Below are positions 6,155-11,848 of a stretch of DNA of 11,848 nt, in pieces; the stretch's first letter is position 1; the number at the start of each line of letters is the position of its first letter. The translations under genes were made by a program, and so were the position numbers. Source of the stretch: Candidatus Colwellbacteria bacterium RIFCSPLOWO2_12_FULL_43_11 (lineage in GTDB: Bacteria; Patescibacteriota; Minisyncoccia; UBA6257; Colwellbacteraceae); NCBI GenBank assembly GCA_001817805.1, contig MHJB01000015.1, forward strand, positions 1 through 11,848. Direction: 5' to 3'. The notes below the pieces were generated by a model that was not told the DNA's origin, made no database searches, and saw nothing but the letters and a program-made list of their open reading frames with translations.

Positions 6155-7779
6155 CGTCCAATATAGGGAATACCTTAACTTTAGTCACCGTTATCGCCAA
6201 TTTAATTCTGGGGTCACTGGTTCTTCTTAGCGACCCCAAAAAACGAGCCCATATTTCTTTCGCGATTTTCTCTTTCATAACGTCTGCCTGGGCGTTCTCT
6301 AACTTTATATTTTGGATAGAGCCGAGTTTGTTTATCATAAAGACACAATACGCATTGGGAGCAGCTATGATTCCCGCCGCTTTTCTTTGGATGTTTCCTC
6401 TTTTAGAAAAGCGGCTTACTTCCGTTAAGGTACTTATTTTATGGGTTATCGGCACGGTAGTCGTCCTCTTGCCCTATATTGACGGCTTGGTTATAAAGGG
6501 CTTACGCGTAGGCTCCGAGGTTGTGCCCACTTCAACTATACAGGGCTTACATATCAACTCTCAGGTTACACCAATTCTGACTACAGGTTACCTTTTTGAC
6601 TACTACAGCATTTTTATAATGGTGTTTTATGCGGTATTAATTTATGAGATTGTAGGCGGGTTAAGGAAGTATAACGATGTAAGAAAAACGCAACTAAAGT
6701 ATATTCTAATAGGCTCACTGCTTTTTGGTTGCACATCCATCTTGGTTAACTTCATTCTGCCGTTTTTTAATATAGTTCCCGTAGCGCCTTACGATGCCCA
6801 AAGTTCAATATTTTTTGTGGCCTTCTCGGCTTATGCCATCCTGAAACACAAACTTTTCGATGCCAAAATAATTGCCGCCGAGGTACTGACATTTGTGACC
6901 TGGATATTCTTGCTTATCCAACTGCTTCTGGCAGAAAGTCTAAGAGAAGTTTTATTAAATGTAGTACTCCTGGTATTAATTATTTTCTTCGGCACTCTTT
7001 TAATACGCAGCGTATTTGTAGAGGTGGAACAGCGTAAAAAACTGGAGAAATTAACAGGCGACCTTAAGGCGGCTAATGATAGGCTGGTAAAGTTAGATGC
7101 GTTAAAATCACAATTCCTTTCTTTTGCCTCTCATCAAGTTAAGACGCCTATTACTATAGTTAAGGGTTACGCCAGTCTTATTGCTGATGGCACCTATGGC
7201 GCTGTTTCCGATAAGATTAAAGACGTATCTAAAAGAATCGTTGAGACCTCGGACAGAATGGTGAGTCTGGTTAATAACATTTTGGACCTTAGGAAACTTG
7301 AAGACGGGCGAATGGATTATAAGTTTGCCGATTTGGATGTAGTCACTTTGGTAAAATCGGTCTCCACCGAACTTAAGTCCATTGCCGACAGGCGTGGATT
7401 GGAGTTGAGGACCAGTTTGCCCGATGAAAAATGGCTCGTTAAAGCAGACGAGGAGAAATTAAGACAGGTTATACAGAACCTGATAGATAATGCTTTGAAA
7501 TATACGGAGAAGGGTTGGATAAGGGTAAGTATGGAAAAGGCAGCCGACCAGGTGCTGGTGGCGGTCTCCGATTCGGGCAGGGGCATATCAAAAGAATTAC
7601 TGCCAAGACTATTTGAGCAGTGGACCAGGGACTCTAAAGCAGCTAAAGAGATTCAGGGTACGGGCTTAGGTTTGTATATCGCCAAGGAAATTATGAAGGC
7701 TCACAGCGGCGAGATATGGGCCGAGAGCCCCGGAGAGGGCAAAGGCTCAACGTTTAATATAAGGTTGAAATTATCCTAG
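6151..7779 (+). CDS. Complete 9-TM sensor histidine kinase
   Basis: 542 residues. About seven hydrophobic segments (6-26, 35-55, 66-84, 92-110, 150-168, 182-205, 215-231), the hallmark AYAILKHKLFDAK, two further segments (about 243-261 and 266-285), a short coiled coil, then HisKA with H-box SHQVKTPITIV (phosphoacceptor His328, Gln instead of Glu at +1). The second DHp helix ends at LDLRKLEDG. The HATPase_c domain has N-box QNLIDNALKYT (Asn443, Asn447), G1 DSGRGIS (Asp474), F-box LFEQW (488-492) and G2 GTGLGLYIAK. It is the only sensor in the window with an ATPase domain. The linker from the last membrane segment to the phosphohistidine is about 25 residues shorter than in the DHp-only paralogues. 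It starts inside the stop of the oxoamine synthase gene (4-nt overlap), which suggests that it senses or controls that enzyme's product. Confidence 0.95.
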   Translation: MTSNIGNTLTLVTVIANLILGSLVLLSDPKKRAHISFAIFSFITSAWAFSNFIFWIEPSLFIIKTQYALGAAMIPAAFLWMFPLLEKRLTSVKVLILWVIGTVVVLLPYIDGLVIKGLRVGSEVVPTSTIQGLHINSQVTPILTTGYLFDYYSIFIMVFYAVLIYEIVGGLRKYNDVRKTQLKYILIGSLLFGCTSILVNFILPFFNIVPVAPYDAQSSIFFVAFSAYAILKHKLFDAKIIAAEVLTFVTWIFLLIQLLLAESLREVLLNVVLLVLIIFFGTLLIRSVFVEVEQRKKLEKLTGDLKAANDRLVKLDALKSQFLSFASHQVKTPITIVKGYASLIADGTYGAVSDKIKDVSKRIVETSDRMVSLVNNILDLRKLEDGRMDYKFADLDVVTLVKSVSTELKSIADRRGLELRTSLPDEKWLVKADEEKLRQVIQNLIDNALKYTEKGWIRVSMEKAADQVLVAVSDSGRGISKELLPRLFEQWTRDSKAAKEIQGTGLGLYIAKEIMKAHSGEIWAESPGEGKGSTFNIRLKLS

Positions 7780-7793
7780 AAAGCCCTTATAAT
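7765..7793 (+). promoter_or_regulatory. Sigma-70-type promoter of bL25, leaderless
   Basis: TTGAAA (7765-7770), a 17-bp spacer and TATAAT (7788-7793). The expected start at about 7800 is within 2 nt of ATG 7802, so the mRNA should be leaderless. The -35 box lies inside the last codons of the kinase gene. Confidence 0.8.
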
Positions 7794-7801
7794 CCGCACA
7801 T

Positions 7802-8461
7802 ATGGAACTTAAGGTAGAAAAACGAGATTTGCTCGGTAAGAAAGTTGAATCTCTGCGAAAACAGGGCTTATTACCGGCTGAGCTTTATGGACACGGGGTG
7901 GCTAACTCACACTTGTCTATAAACACGAGGGAGTTCGAAAAAATTTATAAAGAGGCCGGAGAAAATACCGTTATAAATGTAACAATTGACGGTTCGGTAA
8001 AGCCGGTCTTAATTCAGGATGTGCAGTTCCATCCTGTGAGTGGGGATATAGAATCCGTTGATTTTTATGAAGTCAGAATGGACGAAGAAATAGAAGCCGC
8101 AGTGCCCTTGGAATTCGTCGGGGAATCACAAGTTGTTAAAGACGGATTGGGAGTGTTTATTGAGGCAATGGATGAGATTGAAGTAGAGGCATACCCCTCG
8201 GACATACCCAAGAAAATTGTAGTGGATATTTCTGTTTTGAAAGCCGTAGGCGACAGTATTTATGTGAAAGATTTATCTATAACCGGTAAATTTACCATTA
8301 AAGTTGACCCAGAAACCGTAATTGCGAGTATTGCTGAACTGGAGAAAGAGGAAGAGGTAGCAGCACCGGAAATAACGCCTGATCAGGTAGTTGTGGAAAC
8401 AGAGGAAAAGAAAGCCGTAAGGGAAGCGGCTAAAGCCACTAAAGGCGAGGATGAGTCTTAA
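7802..8461 (+). CDS. rplY: 50S ribosomal protein bL25 (Ctc/TL5 type)
   Basis: 219 residues, the two-domain Ctc/TL5 form of bL25, which binds 5S rRNA at the central protuberance of the large subunit. The N-terminal 5S-binding domain (about 1-92) shows R-x-x-x-G-K-K-V-x-x-L-R-K-Q-G-L-L-P-A-E-L-Y-G-H-G (8-32), IDGSVKPVLIQDVQFHPVSG (62-81) and VDFYEV. The beta-rich C-terminal domain (about 95-180) has VPLEFVGES and a long DEIEVEAYPSDIPKKIVVD-type segment. Residues about 181-219 form an acidic, Ala/Glu/Lys-rich tail that is probably disordered, as in many Ctc proteins. It is transcribed from its own leaderless-type promoter. The hydrolase gene downstream starts 8 nt before this stop codon, and a strong terminator follows about 82 nt after the stop, so bL25 may be mostly transcribed alone. 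Confidence 0.95.
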   Translation: MELKVEKRDLLGKKVESLRKQGLLPAELYGHGVANSHLSINTREFEKIYKEAGENTVINVTIDGSVKPVLIQDVQFHPVSGDIESVDFYEVRMDEEIEAAVPLEFVGESQVVKDGLGVFIEAMDEIEVEAYPSDIPKKIVVDISVLKAVGDSIYVKDLSITGKFTIKVDPETVIASIAELEKEEEVAAPEITPDQVVVETEEKKAVREAAKATKGEDES

Positions 8462-9932
8462 ACCAAAAGTTTTACTGGACATAAAGCCATCTTCTGGTAC
8501 GAGCGTTCACCAGAATCGCAAAAGGTTAATCAATTTAAGTTATAAAAAAACCACCAAGCTTTCTTTAGGCTGGTGGTTTTTACTGCCGGTACTTGCCTTG
8601 GTTCCGGTTCTACTTTTAGGCCGGGTGGTCGCTCCTATGACAGCCGGCACTTTGGCTCAGACGGTTGATAAAACCGAGGAGCGCCAAGTATTGGAGTCGG
8701 AATTACAGGATTTGGAAAAACAGATCGGAGATTACGAAAAAACAATAAGTGTTTATAAAAGTCAGGGCGCCAGTTTACAGGGAGAAATAAATTCTTTAAA
8801 CGCGAAAGTTAATAAGCTTAATCTTCAGATAAAAGCAGTCAGCCTTTCCCTGCAAAAGTTGGATGACGAGATATCTTCCACTAACACTCAAATAAACAGT
8901 ACCGAGATTACCATTGGCTCCACTAAGGAAGTACTTTCTAAATCTCTGCGTTTGGTTTATGAGAGTGATGATAATGGGATGATGGAGATACTACTTAAAA
9001 GCCCGCAACTATCGGACTTCTTCACTAACGTTAATGACTTATTGTCTGTTCAGGATAGTTTGAGAGTTTCTTTGGGGCAACTCAAATCTTTAAAAGATGA
9101 ATTGTTTGATGAAAAGGAAATCCTAGGTTTGCAGAGAGCGGATGCGGCCGCTTTAAAAGCTTACCAAGCTTTACAAAAGAAAGGTGTTGAAGGAACCAAG
9201 AAAGAGAAGAATAGTATTTTGAAGACAACCAAAGGCAAAGAATCCGAATATCAGAAACTTCTTGCCGAAACAAAAACTAAGGCGGCTGAGATTAGGAGCA
9301 GAATATACAGGCTCTTGGGTGGAGGAGAGTTGCCTTTTGGTGAGGCAGTTAGAATTGCTCAAATAGCGGAGAGGGCAACCGGAGTGAGGGCCGCTTTTAT
9401 TCTGTCTGTCCTTACTCAGGAATCTGCCGTTAACGGAGTGATAGGTGGGAATTTAGGCAGGTGTTATTATAATACTCCGTGGACTAACGCGAGCGGCACG
9501 GTTATGTCTAATTCCCAAAAGCCGGCTTTCTTAGGGATTATGGCCGAAATAAAATCCGACCCCAATACTACACCCGTTTCCTGCCCTATAATTTCGGATG
9601 GCTCGTATGGAGGTGCTATGGGACCGGCTCAGTTTATGCCTACAACTTGGGTACCATATAAAGACAAAATAAGTGCTATAACCGGTGGCAGCCCACCTTC
9701 TCCATTCAATAATTTAGATGCTTTTACGGCCACGGCACTTTTATTAAAAGATAACTTAACAAAGTGTGGAGCAATATATTCAACTATCTTTTCCAAAGAG
9801 AATTGTGCGGCAGCTAGGTATTATGCCGGAGGAAACTGGAGATTATATACTCGTGTAGGAAGATATGGTTATAGGGTGGCCGAACGAGCCCAAGGTTTCG
9901 AAGACGATATAGAGCTTCTGGCTAAAAATTAA
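8451..9932 (+). CDS. Membrane-anchored cell-wall hydrolase: PcsB/CwlO-like coiled coil plus lytic transglycosylase
   Basis: 493 residues. A basic cytoplasmic lead (1-37) is followed by a hydrophobic anchor or signal (about 38-58, WWFLLPVLALVPVLLL). A long coiled coil (about 75-285) includes LVYESDDNGMMEILLKSPQLSDFF, a pattern seen in PcsB/EnvC/CwlO-type regulators of peptidoglycan hydrolases. The C-terminal domain (about 295-493) looks like an MltB-type lytic transglycosylase: LTQESAVNG with predicted catalytic Glu324, GGAMGPAQFMPTTWVPY, then AARYYAGGNW. It should cut peptidoglycan outside the membrane. Four cysteines (338, 378, 439, 452), all in the outer domain, could form disulfides. The start ATG 8451 overlaps the bL25 end by 11 nt. 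It is the only start that keeps the whole anchor, even though an intrinsic terminator lies within this coding stretch. Its stop shares four bases with the convergent prfA stop (TTAA). Confidence 0.9.
   Translation: MSLKPKVLLDIKPSSGTSVHQNRKRLINLSYKKTTKLSLGWWFLLPVLALVPVLLLGRVVAPMTAGTLAQTVDKTEERQVLESELQDLEKQIGDYEKTISVYKSQGASLQGEINSLNAKVNKLNLQIKAVSLSLQKLDDEISSTNTQINSTEITIGSTKEVLSKSLRLVYESDDNGMMEILLKSPQLSDFFTNVNDLLSVQDSLRVSLGQLKSLKDELFDEKEILGLQRADAAALKAYQALQKKGVEGTKKEKNSILKTTKGKESEYQKLLAETKTKAAEIRSRIYRLLGGGELPFGEAVRIAQIAERATGVRAAFILSVLTQESAVNGVIGGNLGRCYYNTPWTNASGTVMSNSQKPAFLGIMAEIKSDPNTTPVSCPIISDGSYGGAMGPAQFMPTTWVPYKDKISAITGGSPPSPFNNLDAFTATALLLKDNLTKCGAIYSTIFSKENCAAARYYAGGNWRLYTRVGRYGYRVAERAQGFEDDIELLAKN
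8544..8582 (+). terminator. Intrinsic terminator inside the start of the hydrolase gene
   Basis: Arms AAAAACCACCA (8546-8556) and TGGTGGTTTTT (8571-8581) form an 11-bp perfect stem, which extends by two pairs past one bulged A. It is followed by the T run, with a matching A run (8544-8550) on the other side, so it could work in both directions. It lies 82-120 nt after the bL25 stop and encodes residues KKTTKLSLGWWFLL of the hydrolase, so it could end bL25 transcription or attenuate the hydrolase. Confidence 0.8.
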
Positions 9933-10681
9933 TCAGAATCGGTTTGGGGTTGAGCTTTAGCGAAAGCTTTGACTACGGGGTCTAAATTGCCATTCATTAC
10001 ATCTTCTATATTGTGCCATTTCTTGCCGATACGGTGGTCGGTAATTCTATCTTGGGGGAAATTATAAGTTCTCATTTTTTCGGACCGGTCGGCTGTGCCC
10101 ACTTGCCCGCGTCTTTCGGCTCCCACCTTTTCCGAATCTCCCACTGTTTTAATTTCATATAGCTTAGCGGTTAAAATACTCATCGCAGCTTCTCTGTTGG
10201 CATGTTGAGATCTTTCGGAGCGGGAGCCTACCACAATACCCGTTGGCTTGTGGAGAATTCTAACGGCAGTCTCAACTTTATTGACATTTTGCCCGCCGGG
10301 CCCGCCAGCTCTGGAGAAAGTTATTTCCAAATCACCATTATTTATTTGAACTTCTTTGGCTTCTACTTCGGGGAGCACGGCCACAGTCGCGGTTGAGGTA
10401 TGAACCCTACCGGCTTTTTCGGTGGCCGGTATTCTTTGAACGCGGTGGACACCGGCTTCATTGCGCAAGTCTTCGTAAACTCTTTCGCCTTGCAGCCTCG
10501 CAATAAAACTTTTATAACCGCCCAAATCCGAGCGGTTGGAATCAACCACGGAGAATTTCCAGCCACGTCTTTGGGCATATCTTTCGTACATTCTGGCCAG
10601 GTCGCCCGCGAAAATAGAAGCTTCCTCGCCACCCGCCCCCGCACGTATTTCGAGTAGTATCTTGTTCGGCGTCATAGTCAT
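9929..10681 (-). CDS. prfA: Peptide chain release factor 1 lacking N-terminal domain 1
   Basis: 250 residues compared with about 360 for normal RF1. It begins where domain 2 begins (NKILLEIRAGAGGEEASIFAGDL), so the helical domain 1 of about 110 residues is absent. The codon-reading motif Pro85-Ala86-Thr87 (RIPATEKAGRVHTST) is the RF1 P-x-T type for UAA/UAG. The catalytic GGQ (129-131) that triggers peptidyl-tRNA hydrolysis sits in AGGPGGQNVNKVETAVRI, a context I associate more with RF2 and ArfB-type factors than with classic RF1 (SGAGGQHVN). SERSQHANREAA and RRGQVGTADRSEKMRTYNFPQ are typical RF1 C-terminal motifs. Upstream in frame a TAA (10703-10705) closes the frame, so no longer form exists in this frame. 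ATG 10681 or ATG 10675 may be used. It probably lies on the same transcript as the 34-codon ORF just upstream. Confidence 0.92.
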   Translation of the reverse strand: MTMTPNKILLEIRAGAGGEEASIFAGDLARMYERYAQRRGWKFSVVDSNRSDLGGYKSFIARLQGERVYEDLRNEAGVHRVQRIPATEKAGRVHTSTATVAVLPEVEAKEVQINNGDLEITFSRAGGPGGQNVNKVETAVRILHKPTGIVVGSRSERSQHANREAAMSILTAKLYEIKTVGDSEKVGAERRGQVGTADRSEKMRTYNFPQDRITDHRIGKKWHNIEDVMNGNLDPVVKAFAKAQPQTDSD

Positions 10682-10685
10682 TAGT

Positions 10686-10790
10686 TTATTTAAACATTGA
10701 TTTTATTGAAAATGGGCGAGGCTCGCCTGATTTATTTAGGCGGCCGGCGCCGGCTCTTATCTCAAGTAAAATTTTATTCGTTACTGCCAT
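10686..10790 (-). CDS. 34-codon leader ORF repeating the N-terminus of the downstream release factor
   Basis: On the minus strand ATG at 10790 opens a 34-codon frame ending in TAA (10688-10686), 4 nt before the prfA ATG. Its start reads MAVT followed by NKILLEIRAGAG, identical over 12 residues to prfA residues 6-17. Of those 12 codons 11 differ, all synonymously (12 of 36 bases). After that point it reads RLNKSGEP... and is unlike prfA. A well-placed promoter puts its ATG at or within about 3 nt of the expected transcript start. It may be the 5' remnant of an older prfA copy, a working leader peptide coupled to prfA, or an assembly join between strains. It is too short for usual gene calling, but the synonymous pattern says that the peptide is or was coding. 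Confidence 0.6.
   Translation of the reverse strand: MAVTNKILLEIRAGAGRLNKSGEPRPFSIKSMFK
10743..10754. repeat. 12-bp perfect GC palindrome in the prfA leader ORF
   Basis: GCCGGCGCCGGC is its own reverse complement and stands out in an AT-leaning region. It lies where the leader ORF's similarity to prfA ends. A second GC-rich hairpin follows on the minus strand (GGCGA, loop GCC, TCGCC; 10715-10727), with TTTT after it, weakly terminator-like. It may be a recombination scar, an attenuator or chance. Confidence 0.45.
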
Positions 10791-10796
10791 AACGGA

Positions 10797-10805
10797 TGGT
10801 ATAAT
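10797..10805 (+). promoter_or_regulatory. Extended -10 promoter of the fourth sensor gene
   Basis: TGGTATAAT (TATAAT at 10800-10805) with no clear -35 box. The expected start near 10812 gives a leader of about 26 nt without a Shine-Dalgarno sequence before ATG 10838. It overlaps the prfA-side -10 box on the other strand. Confidence 0.6.
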
Positions 10806-10829
10806 ACACTAGATAATTAGCCCGTTCAA
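10801..10829 (-). promoter_or_regulatory. Sigma-70-type promoter of the leader ORF and prfA, leaderless
   Basis: Read on the minus strand: TTGAAC (10829-10824), a 17-bp spacer and TATTAT (10806-10801). The expected start is near 10794, about 3 nt before ATG 10790 of the leader ORF. The -10 box overlaps by five bases with that of the plus-strand promoter, giving a symmetric divergent promoter. Confidence 0.65.
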
Positions 10830-10837
10830 TAATCACG

Positions 10838-11848
10838 ATGTTTGTCATTGACGCTTACTCAATCCTAATATTCGTCTCAGCTTCCGTAGTGGCCAGTTTG
10901 GCAACAGTAATCTTTTTGGGCAGTAAGAAATTATCTTCGAGATTATTTGCCTTCACTCTTATGATTACTGTCATTTGGATGGTAGGCGTGGGTCTTTTAA
11001 AGTCTTCGGCGGGTGAAAATCTTGCCGAACTTTTTGTTCCTCTTACTTACTACTTAGGCGGACTTATCGCCGCTGGTTTTTTCTATTTTTGCCTGACTTT
11101 TCCTACGGACGAGAAGCCCAAACGATGGATAGCGCCGCTTATAATATTAATCGAGGTTCTTTTTATCCCGATTTATTACAACGGATTAATTAGTTATGAC
11201 GCTTTCTATATAGGTGGCATACAAAATTGGAGCTGGCACTTCGGCCCTCTCTGGTTTCTTTTTGATATATTTTTCAACGGCTTTTTTATACTGGGCTTGA
11301 CTAACTTATATAGGAAATACCTGAGCTGGCCGGAGGGCACTGATAAAACCAATCTTAAGTTTATGTTCTGGAGCATGGTGGTGGCTTTAATCCCGGCAAG
11401 TATTGTGAATATTATTTTGCCTCGCTTGGGTTATCAGGAATTAAACTGGTTTGGTCCGGTTTCCAGCTTGGCTTGGGTTTCCATATTTTCTTACTCTATT
11501 TTTAGATATCGACAGATGGACGTTAAGGCTATAGCCGCAGAGGTATTTGTGCTTGTGATGTCTATAGTTCTTTTGGGAAACGTTTTTATTGGAGCCACCT
11601 TAGGAGCTATCGGCCGGTCTTTTATATTTCTCGCTTTTACATTAATAGGCTATTTCTTCATAAGAAGTATTCTTAAAGAGAGCGAACAGAAAGATAAACT
11701 AAAGAAATTAAATGACCAGCTTAATGATTTTAACCATAACCTTCAACAGAAAGTAGACGAACAGACTAAAGAGGTTAAACAAGCCTACGAAGTGGAAAAG
11801 AAAGCCCGTATAGAACTGGAAGACTTAAATAAAGCCAAAGACCAATTC
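10838..11848 (+). CDS. Fourth 9-TM histidine kinase-like sensor, 3' end outside window
   Basis: The frame is open from ATG 10838 to the last base (337 codons) with no stop, so the gene runs beyond the window. It begins with about seven hydrophobic segments (near 4-26, 38-56, 66-88, 98-117, 143-162, 180-200, 210-228), then the sensor hallmark YSIFRYRQMDVKAIAAEVF, two further membrane segments and a coiled coil. The coil (DEQTKEVKQAYEVEKKARIELE) closely matches the two DHp-only sensors at 2428-4858, and the linker from the conserved S after the last membrane segment to the QF at the window end is 61 residues, the same as in those copies. The H-box should come 6-7 residues past the end. Whether it has an ATPase domain cannot be seen. 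The linker length suggests the DHp-only type. It has its own extended -10 promoter. Confidence 0.85.
   Translation, partial: MFVIDAYSILIFVSASVVASLATVIFLGSKKLSSRLFAFTLMITVIWMVGVGLLKSSAGENLAELFVPLTYYLGGLIAAGFFYFCLTFPTDEKPKRWIAPLIILIEVLFIPIYYNGLISYDAFYIGGIQNWSWHFGPLWFLFDIFFNGFFILGLTNLYRKYLSWPEGTDKTNLKFMFWSMVVALIPASIVNIILPRLGYQELNWFGPVSSLAWVSIFSYSIFRYRQMDVKAIAAEVFVLVMSIVLLGNVFIGATLGAIGRSFIFLAFTLIGYFFIRSILKESEQKDKLKKLNDQLNDFNHNLQQKVDEQTKEVKQAYEVEKKARIELEDLNKAKDQF

Noticed and set aside
10202..10657. Plus-strand open frames opposite prfA
   Set aside because: They are antisense shadows of a well-conserved coding sequence, with no promoter and no family features.
10682..10837. Domain 1 of the release factor hidden in another frame upstream (frameshift)
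   Set aside because: Only 156 bases separate prfA from the divergent sensor, while domain 1 needs about 330. The only upstream frame with similarity repeats the domain 2 start and carries no domain 1 sequence.
1..11848. CRISPR arrays, insertion sequences, tRNA or rRNA genes
   Set aside because: No regularly spaced repeats, transposase motifs, terminal inverted repeats or cloverleaf-like sequences were seen on either strand.

Overview
The window looks like a chromosomal segment of a Patescibacteria (Candidate Phyla Radiation) bacterium, probably Parcubacteria-like. This is inferred, not proven. The signs are very tight gene packing (1-12 nt gaps, 4-11 nt overlaps), almost no Shine-Dalgarno sequences, -10 boxes so close to start codons that leaderless or near-leaderless mRNAs are expected, several histidine kinases with a multi-pass membrane input and non-canonical H-boxes, and a release factor 1 without its N-terminal domain. 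TAA, TAG and one TGA serve as stops, and nothing suggests a recoded genetic code.

Layout. (1) 1-1335: the 3' part of an unrecognised gene, then a class II (zinc) ketose-bisphosphate aldolase 1 nt later. (2) 1342-4858: a good sigma-70-type promoter drives a stand-alone receiver protein, a PlsC-type acyltransferase and two paralogous 9-TM 'histidine kinases' that both end just after the phosphoacceptor (DHp) domain and have no ATPase domain. (3) 4863-7779: an extended -10 promoter drives a PLP-dependent alpha-oxoamine synthase (BioF/KBL/SPT family), whose stop overlaps (ATGA) the start of a complete 9-TM histidine kinase. (4) 7765-9932: a leaderless-type promoter drives ribosomal protein bL25, overlapped by a cell-wall hydrolase (membrane anchor, PcsB/CwlO-like coiled coil, lytic transglycosylase). 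A strong intrinsic terminator lies inside the 5' end of the hydrolase gene. (5) 9929-10790, minus strand: a release factor 1 without domain 1, preceded by a 34-codon ORF that repeats the first residues of the factor with almost every codon changed. (6) 10797-11848: from an overlapping divergent promoter, a fourth 9-TM sensor cut by the window end.

How the genes may work together. Four related membrane sensors, one free receiver and two enzymes expected to use activated acyl groups lie within about 10 kb. Only one of the three complete sensors can bind ATP. An alpha-oxoamine synthase translationally coupled to a membrane histidine kinase, with a separate receiver nearby, resembles in layout the cqsA-cqsS and lqsA-lqsR-lqsS alpha-hydroxyketone signalling loci of Vibrio and Legionella. 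I propose, as inference only, that the window holds a compact small-molecule or lipid signalling system in which DHp-only receptors share the ATPase domain of one full kinase. The second notable item is the prfA locus, with its duplicated, synonymously diverged start and a divergent pair of overlapping promoters.
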